From NCBI GenBank assembly GCA_021396245.1, contig WNYE01000001.1:1116001-1180000 (forward strand): a DNA stretch of 64,000 bases, in the 5' to 3' direction. Under the pieces are notes generated by a model. The model did not search any database, was not told where the DNA came from, and was given only the letters and a program-made list of their open reading frames with translations. This document shows positions 39,772-50,345 of the stretch, piece by piece. This DNA is from Sporothrix humicola. Taxonomy: Eukaryota; Ascomycota; Sordariomycetes; Ophiostomatales; Ophiostomataceae. Numbering within the stretch: position 1 is the stretch's first letter; every line of letters begins with the position of its first letter. A program made the position numbers and the translations under genes.

Positions 39772-42700
39772 GGTTTGGGAATTCTCGGCCGTTAGAGATG
39801 TGGTAGGGATTTGATGATAAAAGGCAAGGTGAGAAAGTAAAAGGACTAAGTGAAGGAGGCAAATGTGAAAAGGGGGCAACAAGAGTTGAGGATGATGAGA
39901 AAGAATGGAGAGAGAAAAGGGAGACAAGGGGAGCTGACTGGGAGAGGCGAGAAAGGTAAGGAGTTGGTTGGAGATGTCGCAAGAGTCAATCAACAATGGA
40001 TATCATCAATATCGACAATAGATTGGGATGTGACGATGATAGATGGAGAAGGAGAAACAGGAGAAGGGGTCAAGGAAGGAGAGACGATTGATCACCAGGG
40101 CGAAGGATGGAGAGAGCAAGATAGAATGTGGAAAGATGTGGCGAGAACAGACGAGACAAGTGAGGAGAAGAGAAGAGACATACAAACAAAAAAGAAAAAA
40201 AAGACAAACACGAAAGACAAAAGAGACAGGCGAGAGACAACCAGAGAAAGCGAAGAGGTGGATATGTTTTGGTCCACGTGTAACAAGGAACAAAGGGCTG
40301 AACGCACAAAAAAGTTGAGAGACGGGGAGAACGGGAAGATGACGGACAACAAGGATAGCATCGCCACCGAATGACGAGAATGCGGTAAAAGAAACGAGGA
40401 GCCAGCAACGAGAAGGGAAATCAACACGAGAGTCAGGGAAAGACAGGGGATGTACACGACGGGAAGCATGGACTGGCCCGAGACTGTGCTTAGGAGCAGT
40501 CAGACAGGCAGATAGGCAGACAAAGAAGGGAGTAGATGCGGGTTGGCAGCGGGAGATCGATCTGGTGGGATCGACCCGAGAACAAACCGGAAGAAGAGAA
40601 GCAGAAAAGGCAACAGAAGGACAAAAAGAAAACCGATGGAAGGAGCAAACCGAGCAGGGGACCCCAAAAAAGTTGAATACTCAAAGACAACAGGGCAACA
40701 GGACATCAAGGAAGAGGGAACAGACATTAAAAAGGCGACAGGGCAATATAACTACGAGTAGCAGGGAACAAGCATCAGCCTGGTCGGTGAACCTTGCAGG
40801 GAAGAAAGGAAGAATAAAAAAAAAGAAAGAAAACGAGGGCATCATCGACATGGAAGAGATGGAAGAGACATTGTAGACACTCAAGACAAGAGGCGGTGTC
40901 TGTCCCAAAGAGGCAGTGTGGAGCGAGAAGGCTACTGCTTTAAGCGAGAACCAACACGTACAAGACGGGCAGGACGGGAAACGGGCAAAGAAAGGAGACT
41001 TTTGACTATGTGTATGACGCGAGATGCCGTTAGTGCCCCATCTTGTCTTGTTGTCTCTTATCTCGCTGTCTCGTCCAAGCCGGCGGTCTGGTCTGGCAGG
41101 CAAGCTGGCAGATAGGAAGACAGGAAGACAGATAGACACTGACGTCCGAGACGGCAGGCGAGACCACAGCGTGAGACACAGACAGGGTGGAGCGAGAAAT
41201 AATATCTTGGAATTGCTGAAGACTGGAGGCGTAAGTTGAGACAGAAGTGAAGAATATATAAGAGGCTATGGTGAGCATTTGCAAAGCACTCTTAGTTGGC
41301 ATTGCGACGTTCAGAGTATCGAACAGATCGATGCACGGCAATATAACGTGCATAGGGGGAACATAAAATGATGGCTATATGCTCCTTCAATCGTCTTTTG
41401 ATTTTACAGAGGCACAAAATTTATATGAAGAGTAAGCAATGGCAGAGGATAGACAAGTATGTAGTGGGGAGGCAAACGCCAATTCACTGGTTAAACAAAC
41501 TTTAAAAAAAATTGACAAGTTGAGTTCTGTGTATTTGCAAAGTAGATAAAGGCAAAAGAATGAAGAGTAGACAAGATGGGGGTAACAATTTTGTGTAACG
41601 ACTGTGTGCGTTTCCGTCTGACGAGGAAGAGGAGAAAATACGTTGTGAAATTCGTACAAAGTAAACATAAGTGAGGGGCAAACGAAGACAAGAGGGCACA
41701 AACAGGCAGAAAACACCAAACAAACATACGAGAATGCATCCACATGGAGTACAGTCACTCGACAACTGCACGCTGCCGTCTGATTTTGCCTTGATTTTGG
41801 CCGAGTTCGATGACTGTTGGCGGACTAAAATACGGGTAGACCACAAGGCAGATTGACGATGTAGTTGTAGTTGAAGAAAAGCAGCTTTGGATAATGTGAG
41901 CTGTATCTCGTTAACATTGCTTTGTCCTCTCCTGTGCCGTTCTAAAGTCGGTCAGGTACAAAGGGGGCAAACGCCACAACTGCAGACAATTGCTGCAAGG
42001 TACGAGCCGTTCCATTGTCAGCCTGTCGTTGGTGCCTTTCTTTTCGTGGCTGAATGTGGGTGCACACCTAGCTATGTGCCCTCGTATTTGCGTTCGTCTT
42101 TTCTGTTGCACAACGCAATTTTACCATTTGCAGAAAAATATGTACAAAGCATGCCGTGCAAGGCAAACTATTTTCGGTGTGCTGCTGGGCGACCACAGGA
42201 AATTTGGGGAATAATGAAGATACATTTAGTATTTGCTGCGTAATTTGAGGCTACTGCGAATCCTCCAATGGATTGTGTCTGCTTGGCGAACTACCACAGA
42301 GACGGAGAGAGCAGTTTTATCTCTTGCCCCTTTCTCCCTGCTTCTTTTTGACAGGCCCATCCCGACGGTTGCGAGACATTTGAAAAAGTCCTCGGGGGAT
42401 ATAGCAAACAGGGGCGTAAGATCTCGCTTTCGGGAACGACAAAAAGAAAGGAACGACTCTCAGAGACGACAAACTGGTACTTGTTTGTCTTTCCGGATGT
42501 GGCAGATTCTGCATATTTGGAGCTGTACATCCTCGTTTGTCATGTTGGGAGATGTTTCTGTTCGGTTCGGACGTCTGGGAAAGAGATGGAGCTGGAATCA
42601 CAGGTCCATTCCTTGGGACAGACTGGGATAGAAATCGTCCCTACATTCTTAGCAGGCAATGACAGCACAAAATCACAGACTGTGTATCCAAGTTTGGATG

Positions 42701-43877
42701 TCTATATATGCAGCAAGCCTTTTTCATATCTGGCCGCCGTTGGTCGGGCCCTTTTGGTCGGCCTTTCTTGTTTCTTCTTCCTGTGCATTCGTACAAGAAA
42801 CAAGGAGACGTATTCCGGAAGGACCAGGTCTTCCGGACTACTCATTCTTGCCAATATTATCTGCAGGTATCCAGGAGAATACGCACATCGAGTTGCGGTG
42901 TAATAGCAAAGGTGAGCTGAGAAGAAAGGAGAAGGGGAATAAGAAAAACGGAGATGGACGCGGCCGAGTGTTGGTTGTACTAAGAATCCTTCGAAAATAT
43001 CCTGGATCTCTTTGCCTCACAGGTTCTTTATTTTCTTTTTCGTTCTGTCAAACGTCCTCGAAACCTTCCGTTCAACTTTCGCCCAATGACAAAACCGCCG
43101 TGGAGGGCCGCGCATGATCGCGAGTGGTTGTTGGGAAATTGTGGGAAAAGAAAGGTAAAAGTGAACGCGCATGTCTCTAGATCTGACGTGCCCCTCGTCA
43201 CAACGATTGGTCGACACCCGAACTGGAACCAACCAAGACGCCCAGGACGACCTGGACCCTGGGTAAGTTACACAAACAAGAATGACTTGTAATTGCGTAG
43301 ATGCAATTTTTGTGGAAAATCCCATGGCGATTGGCCAGAGAGAAGCATGCAGGGCATGCAAACAAGCATCGGACAAGGGCAAACAGACAAGTCCAACCGC
43401 AGTCCGCGCTGCCGGGAACCAGCCGCAGTCCTTCCCCTGTCGCCCCTTTTATGTTTCCCTTGTTTTTCATGTTCTCTTATTCTCTCGTATTCGATCGAAT
43501 CCTTCTAGCCACGTTCTATCCCCCCGAAACAAGAATAAAAGGAAAAGCACGCGAGAACGCCCGCCCATCCACGCGTCGATGTCGTCCTACCCAGCTCCCA
43601 AACCCGTGTCATGGCGAGCATTTTCGTCTTTTCTCGTGACATTCGTCATACCGCACCATTCGGCTGGCCGCTTCTGGATGCTGCCTCCGGTCGTGGTTAC
43701 TGTATTGGTGTGTTGGTGCTTTGGTTTTTCGGTGTGGTAACTTCATCATCGGTGGTGATGTTTCGTGTGCGTGGAAATGTGAAAACAGCGGTGAAGAGGG
43801 TTAAGAGAAACCTTCTAGAAGGTAGGTGGGTGGAAAATAAGAAAAGTAGATAGATTTAAAACTCCTCGCGACTATTG
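39772..43877. other. 4.1-kb non-coding stretch; CT-rich (minus) leader of the membrane protein gene
   Basis: From 39.85 to about 41.0 kb the plus strand is strongly GA-rich, so the minus strand is pyrimidine-rich, as in fungal promoters and 5' leaders. It probably holds the leader, and possibly a first exon and intron, of the membrane protein gene. The rest, to the TRM12 stop, shows AGACAG-type microsatellite patches near 40.5 and 41.1 kb and one small open frame listed separately. Confidence 0.55.
43579..43740 (+). CDS. possible 53-aa hydrophobic small protein, function unknown
   Basis: An ATG-started frame of 53 codons begins MSSYPAPKP, has a hydrophilic start and ends in a hydrophobic segment (LPPVVVTVLVCWCFGF) that could span a membrane. 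It lies 138 nt from the convergent TRM12 stop. The amino acid order looks more protein-like than other frames nearby, but the length is within chance expectation, there is no recognised family, and I cannot show a promoter or splice pattern. It may be a first exon, a small gene, or nothing. Confidence 0.2.
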   Translation: MSSYPAPKPVSWRAFSSFLVTFVIPHHSAGRFWMLPPVVVTVLVCWCFGFSVW

Positions 43878-45440
43878 TCACAAGGTGATTCGCACGTCAA
43901 AGACACAGTGCCAGACACCCGGCGCAAACGTCTTGACCTGCTCGATATGCTCAACGACTGCCGCGCAAGAACCCGTACCGTCAATTGAGACGTCGTCGGC
44001 CCACATAGTCATCATAGCCTGAATCTCTGCCTGGCGGTCGGCCAACTCCTCTACACCGACATTTTCGTGGAGATGCAGCCATCCGGTTTTGCTGCTGCCA
44101 GGCTGTGGAGTGCCCACGACGGCATCAAACGCCGTCCGCCACGTGTCGCGGCTCAGCGGCAAGAGGCCGCAGTTGACGTGGACGACGTCGCCGAGTAGCT
44201 GTAGGCGGCTTGACGGGGTGGCTGCGGCCTCAACCGCTGCTGCCCGCAACTCGGCGAGACGGCGTGCCGCATGCTGGTTGTCCTCGACAAAAATGACAAT
44301 CTCTGGCAGGTCGTCGTCATTGCTGTCGTCGTTTCCGCCGTAGTCTGTGTCCTCTGTGTCTTCGGCGCCGTCTGTGCTATCGTCGACCCATCCTTTTGAA
44401 AACACAGCATCGATAGTCGGCCGTGCCAGGTCGGCCGCTTTTCGGACCAACCTAACCGACCAGCCGTTCCGTGCCGCGCCTCTCCTCAGAGCTTCAGCAC
44501 TCCATGGGTTGAGCTCCCAGCCGATGACGCGCAGGCCGCGTTGTGCGTACGAAAAGACAAAGTAGCCAATGCCTGCGTAGAGATCAACGGCCCAGCGGTC
44601 GTTGGCCTCGCCGTGCTTCCAGTCCAGCAGGCGTGCCTTTTCCTTGATATTGCCACGGCTGAACATGGACCATCGTGGTGCCCATGTCTGGTAGAGCCCG
44701 TTTTGCTTGGTGCTCACCCAAAAAGCGCGCTGGAAATCAAGTGCCGTTGGTGGGCCGCCGCTTTCCGTTGTTGCCGGCCCAAAGTCGCCGTACAGTGGCC
44801 GCAGCCCCGTTGGCGACCTCAAAATGTTCTCCGAATCGCTCGCTCCTTCGTTGTGTAGAGGAATTCCCTCGTTGACGGCCAGGTGCGTCAGTTGTGCATT
44901 GTTCGTGTCGCCTTTTCCGTTCAACGAGCCCCGTGGTGACGGCGAGAGTGCCAACAGAATATCCCGCCAGAGCTGGTCCTGTTGTTCGCTAGAAACGCTT
45001 GCCAACACATTCTGCCACAATGGCGGTGCTGGCGACATTGGCGATGCCACTGCTGGCGGCGTGGACGAGGACGATGTCGCACTGAAGCAGAAGCTTCCTG
45101 TCGGCAGAAGTACCATAGGCTCATAGACTACCCATCGTTTGGGTGCCTGCGACACGAGCGTCTCGATCGACCAGTCAAGAATCGCAGAGTTTGCTGACAG
45201 CGGCAGGCCGGGCAGTGTGGGCAGAACGCTTGTCAGCCACTGGCGCACCACGGCCGCGAGCTTGCTCTCGGGCTTGGGCTTCTTGGGCCGACCATCTTTG
45301 GCATGGGGCCGGCCATTGTGAGGTCGCGAACCTGTCTCCTTTGAGACACTCTCTTGTGTCGGTGTGGCATTCATGTCGACCTCCATCTCGTCAACGTCGG
45401 GCACCGCGGCATCCACTTTCTGAATGTCGTCCGTCTGCAT
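43878..45440 (-). CDS. TRM12: tRNA wybutosine-synthesizing protein 2 (Trm12/TYW2 family)
   Basis: An intronless 520-aa frame from a true ATG at 45440. Trm12/TYW2 transfers the 3-amino-3-carboxypropyl group of S-adenosylmethionine to the wyosine precursor at G37 of tRNA-Phe, keeping reading frame during translation; it acts in the cytosol. The family signature MFSRGNIKEK lies at 259-268, followed by SAM motif I (VDLYAGIGYF, 285-294) and the ribose-binding acidic region (WELNPW, 308-313). FVEDN is at 384-388 and the C-terminal LHLHENVGVEEL is at 455-466, as in Trm5/Trm12 proteins. The N-terminal 60 residues are polar and probably disordered. An acidic insert (about 353-378) sits between motifs. 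Yeast Trm12 is 462 aa, so the length is reasonable. It is divergent from the dehydrogenase gene at 46081 with a 640-nt shared promoter region. Trm5 is the main alternative, but the RGNIKEK motif and the SAM motif form favour Trm12. Confidence 0.9.
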   Translation of the reverse strand: MQTDDIQKVDAAVPDVDEMEVDMNATPTQESVSKETGSRPHNGRPHAKDGRPKKPKPESKLAAVVRQWLTSVLPTLPGLPLSANSAILDWSIETLVSQAPKRWVVYEPMVLLPTGSFCFSATSSSSTPPAVASPMSPAPPLWQNVLASVSSEQQDQLWRDILLALSPSPRGSLNGKGDTNNAQLTHLAVNEGIPLHNEGASDSENILRSPTGLRPLYGDFGPATTESGGPPTALDFQRAFWVSTKQNGLYQTWAPRWSMFSRGNIKEKARLLDWKHGEANDRWAVDLYAGIGYFVFSYAQRGLRVIGWELNPWSAEALRRGAARNGWSVRLVRKAADLARPTIDAVFSKGWVDDSTDGAEDTEDTDYGGNDDSNDDDLPEIVIFVEDNQHAARRLAELRAAAVEAAATPSSRLQLLGDVVHVNCGLLPLSRDTWRTAFDAVVGTPQPGSSKTGWLHLHENVGVEELADRQAEIQAMMTMWADDVSIDGTGSCAAVVEHIEQVKTFAPGVWHCVFDVRITL

Positions 45441-46080
45441 CCTGTCTATGTTATAAAACGGTGCTCATATCTGTTGTAGAATATGAATATTGAACTGATG
45501 CTTTTGATATTTTCGCGATATCTCGTTGAAACGGAATTTGAAAAGCGAAGGTTAGTCAACGAGGCTGAGTTTTGGATTGGAGCTCACTAAACTCACAGCT
45601 AGTGTGCACCAATTGAGATACTTCCGACGCCCTGCAGTGCTGTCTCGTTATCGTCATTACCGATAGCTTCTCGAATCATTCTCAATCCGTTGTAAACTCA
45701 AAACGGTCAAACTTTTCCACTCTGAAGCTAGCGTGACAGCGTCAACAGACCGCGCCGAGTCAGTGTGCAATGATGCATCAGTGTGGGGAAAGAGCCGCCC
45801 AGAACAAGCTCCTCACAGGGGGGCCGAGAGAGGGGAAAGACCGAACGGCACCGCCTGCGCAAGGGAAGGCGCGATGGGGCAAGCCTCGGCTCTCCGCACA
45901 GTAAGAGCTGGGGAGCTGTTCCCCCAAATGGAAACAAAAACCTGGGGACGTCTCACCGAGTTGCGAGTTGCGACAAACCTTTTATTTGTAGCCAGCTTTT
46001 CAATCATTTTATCTTTCTCGCTTCTTCCTTTCGTTTTGTTTTCAACGCTCTTTCGTGTACACGCCCGCCAATCCGACACA
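45441..46080. promoter_or_regulatory. divergent promoter region TRM12 / short-chain dehydrogenase
   Basis: A 640-nt gap between two head-to-head starts. The 100 nt before the dehydrogenase ATG are CT-rich and end in ACACAATGG, a typical fungal leader. I see no open frame with family similarity and no firm TATA box. Confidence 0.6.
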
Positions 46081-47046
46081 ATGGCTCCCAAGGACTACCC
46101 GCCCATCCACCAGGTCTCGCAGGACTCTACCGACCCGCGTGCCAAAGGCAAAGTCGTGATCATTACGGGTGAGTACAAGCACTTTTGCAATTTATTTCTC
46201 AAGCGAAAGGCGGCCCGTTCTGGCATTTCTCGTGCAAACTGTCTGCTAACCTGTCCAGGCGCAAACTCACTTCTAGGTATTGGCCGCGCCTCGGCACACC
46301 AGTTCGCCCAGAACGGCGCCCGGGCCGTCTATCTCTGCGATTTTGCCGACGAACACCTCGCTGCCCACAAGCAGGATTTCGATCGCCGTTTCCCCAATGT
46401 CGACATCCATGTCCGCAAGTTTGACGCGGCCGACGAGTCCGCCGTGCGCGACGTCATTACCGACGCCCTGAACCGCTACGCCCGCCTCGACGTCTTCTTC
46501 GCCAATGCCGGCATTCTGGGCCCCCAGACCGTGTTTAGCAATGTCGATGCCGAGGGTTTCATGCAGACGATGCGCGTCAACGCCCTTGGCCCCTTCCTGG
46601 CTGCCAAGTACGCTGCGCCTGCCATGCAAAAGACGTCGGCCGCCAAGCCTGTCGGCGGTGGCAGCATCATCATGACGGCCTCTGTTGCTGGCATGCGCTC
46701 CAATGCCGGCGCTACCCCTTACTCGGCCTCCAAGGCGGCCGTTATCTCGCTTGCCCAAACCCTGGCCTTCCAGCTCGTCGGCACAAACGTGCGCGTCAAC
46801 GCCGTGTGCCCTGGTCTGATTGAGACGGGCATGACGTCTGCCGTCTTTGACGCGGCCCGCGCACGTGGCACCCAGGGCAAGATTGGCAAGCTCAACCCAC
46901 TGCGCCGTGCGGGTCATGCCGACGAGATTGCTCGCGCCGTTCTGTTCCTCGGCAGCGACGACGCGAGCTACGTTAACGGCCAGGCGTGGGCTGTCGATGG
47001 TGGCCTGAGCGCAGGCCATCCGTTCGTGCCGGGCAAGCTGGCATAA
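46081..47046 (+). CDS. classical short-chain dehydrogenase/reductase
   Basis: Model: 46081-46168 joined to 46259-47046, 291 aa. The 90-nt intron has donor GTGAGT, branch GCTAAC and acceptor CCAG, and it splits the Gly codon of the cofactor motif. Splicing restores TGANSLLGIGR (29-39), the Rossmann glycine motif, here with a slightly longer loop than usual. Asp57 after the second strand suggests NAD(H) preference. NAG is at 112-114, the catalytic set is Asn137, Ser171, Tyr184 and Lys188 (YSASK), and NAVCPGLIETGM is at 210-221. The C-terminal VDGGLS is typical of the family. The substrate cannot be read from sequence; it is a soluble oxidoreductase with no targeting signal seen. It ends 292 nt from the convergent steroid-reductase-like gene. 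An upstream in-frame extension lacks an ATG near the leader, so 46081 is preferred. Confidence 0.9.
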   Translation: MAPKDYPPIHQVSQDSTDPRAKGKVVIITGEYKHFCNLFLKRKAARSGISRANCLLTCPGANSLLGIGRASAHQFAQNGARAVYLCDFADEHLAAHKQDFDRRFPNVDIHVRKFDAADESAVRDVITDALNRYARLDVFFANAGILGPQTVFSNVDAEGFMQTMRVNALGPFLAAKYAAPAMQKTSAAKPVGGGSIIMTASVAGMRSNAGATPYSASKAAVISLAQTLAFQLVGTNVRVNAVCPGLIETGMTSAVFDAARARGTQGKIGKLNPLRRAGHADEIARAVLFLGSDDASYVNGQAWAVDGGLSAGHPFVPGKLA

Positions 47047-47249
47047 ATGTTAAAAGAAAAAGACGATATTGATGAAGCATATTTGTATTTACATCTAGGA
47101 GTTTAGTTCTTTGGTTACTTCTGGCCCCATCTGTAAAACGCCAGGCGCCCCTTCTGTACATAATGACACCAACAATTAAGCATTAAATGCAGCGCACACA
47201 CTGCCATCTCTCACACCTGTCTCCTTCCTTTCCACTACATGCATACTCC

Positions 47250-47269
47250 AAAAAAAAAAAAAAAAAAAA
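47250..47269. repeat. A20 homopolymer run between convergent genes
   Basis: A run of 20 A in the 292-nt gap between the stops at 47046 and 47339. It may lie in overlapping 3' untranslated regions. Confidence 0.95.
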
Positions 47270-47338
47270 CAGCGCTCTTCCTTCGCGATAGCCAAAATTA
47301 CCCAATGTCCACTCACACCTGTTGTTGACCAACCTCAC

Positions 47339-48274
47339 TTACAACAGCCCCGGAATGACGGCATAGCGACGGCCCACCTGGTCGGCGCCAAAGCGCTCAA
47401 TGTACCACTGCCGGCCCTTGACGGCCCGCGGCAACATCGCAAACACCTCGTTGACCACAAACATGCGCGCCGGCACACAGCTCCAGCCCGCCGCCATGTA
47501 GAAGCCCGTCCACTCGACCCACTCCACAAAGTAGTGCGGGTACAGCATGTACTTGAACAGCCCGGCCTCGGGGATCGAGTAATGCTTGTCCACATTCTCG
47601 AGCGGCGTGCCGTCCTCTAGGGCCTTGCGCTGCCGGCGCTGCTCCTCTCGCCGCCGAATCTCGCGCAGCTCGTCGTCGTGGTAGTAGTTGGCGGCCAGGC
47701 CCAAATAGAAAACGGCAATGCCGACGACAAACTGGAGCGTCGACCACGGTGACAACTGCGCATCCCACTCAGCGGCCGTCGTCGGGCCGTAGGCAGCGAG
47801 CCATGAGCCGATGCTGGTGGCGTTGAAGAGCTGGAAGGTGAGGCCCGAGATCCACACAAACGCGTGAATCGGTGACATGGACGGCGCCATCAGCGGGTAC
47901 ATGACGGCGCGGTAGCTGTAGTGGATGACAAAGAGGCCAGCGAGCACCTTGTTCTGCCACGGCAGGTCCGCGATCTCCTGCTGCTTTGTGAGCGTGCTCA
48001 TAATGTACAGGAGCGTCAGAAAGCCGGGGCATTCCATGGTCATCCAGGCGATGCGCCCGGGGACGTTGAGCCGGCTGTTGACGGACGTCTTGCCCATGCC
48101 GTACCAGCTAGTGAGCCATTGCAGCGAGGCGAACTATGGAGGTTAGCAACCAAGCGACAGAGAGAAAGGGCCCTCATCTGATAGTGAACTCACAAGTGGG
48201 TAGAACGTCCAGAGCTTCACGATCAGCTCGTAGTTCTCCCGCGTCGGCGGCATCCAGCCTTCAACGAGAGTCAT
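47339..48274 (-). CDS. steroid 5-alpha-reductase family membrane protein
   Basis: Model: complement of 47339-48133 and 48194-48274, 291 aa. The 60-nt intron (donor GTGAGT, branch GCTAAC, acceptor ATAG) joins TFYPL to FASLQW. The product is a polytopic membrane protein of the 3-oxo-5-alpha-steroid 4-dehydrogenase family, which reduces a carbon-carbon double bond in lipid substrates with NADPH, usually in the ER. Family features are MECPGF (60-65), LFVIHYSYRA (94-103), GSWLAAYG (136-143), NYYHDDELREIRR (176-188), PHYFVEWVEW (226-235) and a C-terminus ending in VIPGLL. Several hydrophobic segments alternate with short loops. The frame stays open upstream to 48355, but only through a TTG codon; the first ATG is at 48274, and the protein then begins MTLVEGWMPPTREN, which suits the family. 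A sterol-related or very-long-chain enoyl substrate is possible; the exact reaction is inference. Confidence 0.85.
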
Positions 48275-50345
48275 GCCGGGCGGTGAAAGTGAGAGGACGG
48301 TCAGCAAGCGGTGAGTAGGTGACGGGTAGCCGCAGAAGCTGTTGTACAGAGACAAGCTGTGAGATGTTGAAGTCGCAAGACAGCTTGTCTTCTTTTTTTG
48401 TGGATCTCAGGTTAAGTTTGTTGATCCAAAACGGAGCCCAAGAAACTCGACCAAAACAAACCCGGGTTGGAGTAAAGATGTAAAATAAGTTGCCGGGATG
48501 CTTCACAAAAAAGTGTCGTCGCGAAAAGAGAAAGTCCCAAGAAAGAACGGCCAAGATGCGAGATGCGGCACAGGCCCTGGTTTTAATTCTCCGCACTGCG
48601 GCGTGAAACCAAGACGTCAGCGGACTTGCTCTTGCTTGTTGTGCAGATGCCCTACTGAGGAAGGAGCCATGTGTAAACAAAATTACAGACCTGCCTACAA
48701 TCAGCCTTTCAGGGGCCGCTGGACAATGGTTCTCAGGGCGCAAATGGGGCCGACGGGCGCCGCCGTTCGTAGGCCAGGGGCGACTCCCACTGTAAATAGA
48801 CGTCGCATTGTGCCCTCCAATTGGTCAGACCACACGACCACCTGCCGTTTCCTAAAATTAACGTATTTCTCCGTGTCCGGTCTCTCGTCCAAACCTTCCT
48901 CGTTCGTGAAAACTCCGGCTTTGGGATGAAAGGAAGGAACAAACAACGCTGGCCACGGACCGCCGACGTCAGTATTAGGAATCCTGTTGGAAGTGGTCCT
49001 TTTGATACGCTGACTTTGTCCACACCCTACCCAGTCCGCCGGTCGACCAGTAATGTTCTAGATTCCTTTTCCCTGCACCAGAAGCATGCCATTCTGTCAA
49101 GTGCACGTGACTGGATCTACGATTTTGCCCGTGACACATCCCGTGACTTTCTGTGGAAGGTCACAGAAGACGCAAGGCCGGGCCTGCGCTAAACGTCGTC
49201 CGTTTTGGACAACGCCAATTGGCTGGCGGCATCGTGCCTTCCGCATGTCCCCCAACGATTTCACGTCGCTTGTCAGGTGCCTGGCTTTGTTCTTTCCGCC
49301 TTCGTTCGATTACGCCACTGGATGTCGGTCGACTTTTTGACATTTCGGCTTGAATTTTTGCACTTCACCAGGCGCTCCTTCCAAAACAAACAAGAAAATG
49401 AAACCTACGACGTTCTCTTGCCTCTTCTAAATGGCTCATTCCAGGCCAAACTCTCGTTGTTTTCTATAAGACCATTCACTTACAGCGCCCTCCAGGCCTT
49501 TCCAGTGGATACGGCACTGTCAATTAGGTCCGCCATAGGCCACTTACGCCACGCCAGTCACGATTCATTGCGGAACAGGCAGGGACCCGAAATCGCGTCT
49601 GTGGAGCAACAGCCGCCCCCGGCCTTTGGTTTTTCAGCTTCCTTTTGCTGGTCGTCTGGCTTCTCCCGTTTCTCTTCCTCTGCCTCCTCTCACTCTCTTC
49701 GTCTTCCGTCCTCGTCCCCCCGGCCGCCAACAACACCCACAGGACGATTCCCGGACGTTGCTTCATCCGACCTCCTCTCTTTAAGCATCGTTCATTTTGT
49801 TTTCGGTTCATTTCTCCCCTTGTATTTTTTCATTTGTACTTATTTGGTCTACGGCTTTTCTTGCATTTGCGACTCGACTCCTTTTTTGTTTTACTGCACC
49901 TCTCTCCCTCCTCTTCTTTAACGGCCGATCCTCCCTTTGCGTCGACAATCCTGCACGTTCATTCGCATCGCGCAGGAGGTTTTCTGGCCGCCGACCAACG
50001 GGTAAGCACCGTCAATCTCGTTCCAATGTCATCCGTGCATGGCCTGCTTCAAGCTATCCATGTGACTCCTCCTCGGCATTGTTTTGTTTCTTCATGAGCT
50101 GACCTTTCGTCACAGAACATCGCATCCACGGCCTCCGACCTTGTCCGGTCATTACCAGCAGCCCCACCGATCCCTCGAGAGTGCCGTCTACGGTAGTCTA
50201 CTCGAATAGGACACGTTCGTCGATCGACGCCGCAGTCGAACGCATCGTGCCACAATCGGCGAATTCGGCTGTCTTTCGGACAATCACGACTAAAATCTAT
50301 CGTACTTTGGCCGACCATCCAACCGACACTCAGCAGTCCGCAAAT
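48275..50345. promoter_or_regulatory. 2.1-kb divergent intergenic region with probable YME1 leader intron
   Basis: It separates two head-to-head genes. From about 49640 to 49960 the plus strand is strongly CT-rich, as expected just upstream of a fungal gene. A possible leader intron for YME1 runs 50002-50115 (donor GTAAGC, branch-like CTGAC, acceptor CACAG). CCAGGCC words occur near 49445 and 49492. Open frames here have no recognisable product. Confidence 0.5.
50002..50115 (+). other. candidate 5'-leader intron of the YME1 gene
   Basis: The donor is GTAAGC after CAACGG, the acceptor is TCACAG, and a CTGAC branch-like site lies about 15 nt before the acceptor. It lies wholly upstream of the ATG at 50346, so it does not change the protein. 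It is inferred from splice signals only. Confidence 0.35.

Noticed and set aside
39772..39996. N-terminal extension of the membrane protein frame
   Set aside because: It begins at TTG, not ATG, and is a translated CT-rich leader.
46273..47019. 248-codon minus-strand open frame
   Set aside because: Antisense to the short-chain dehydrogenase; caused by GC-biased third positions.
48275..48355. N-terminal extension of the steroid-reductase-like frame
   Set aside because: It is open only from a TTG codon; the first ATG at 48274 gives a family-like start.
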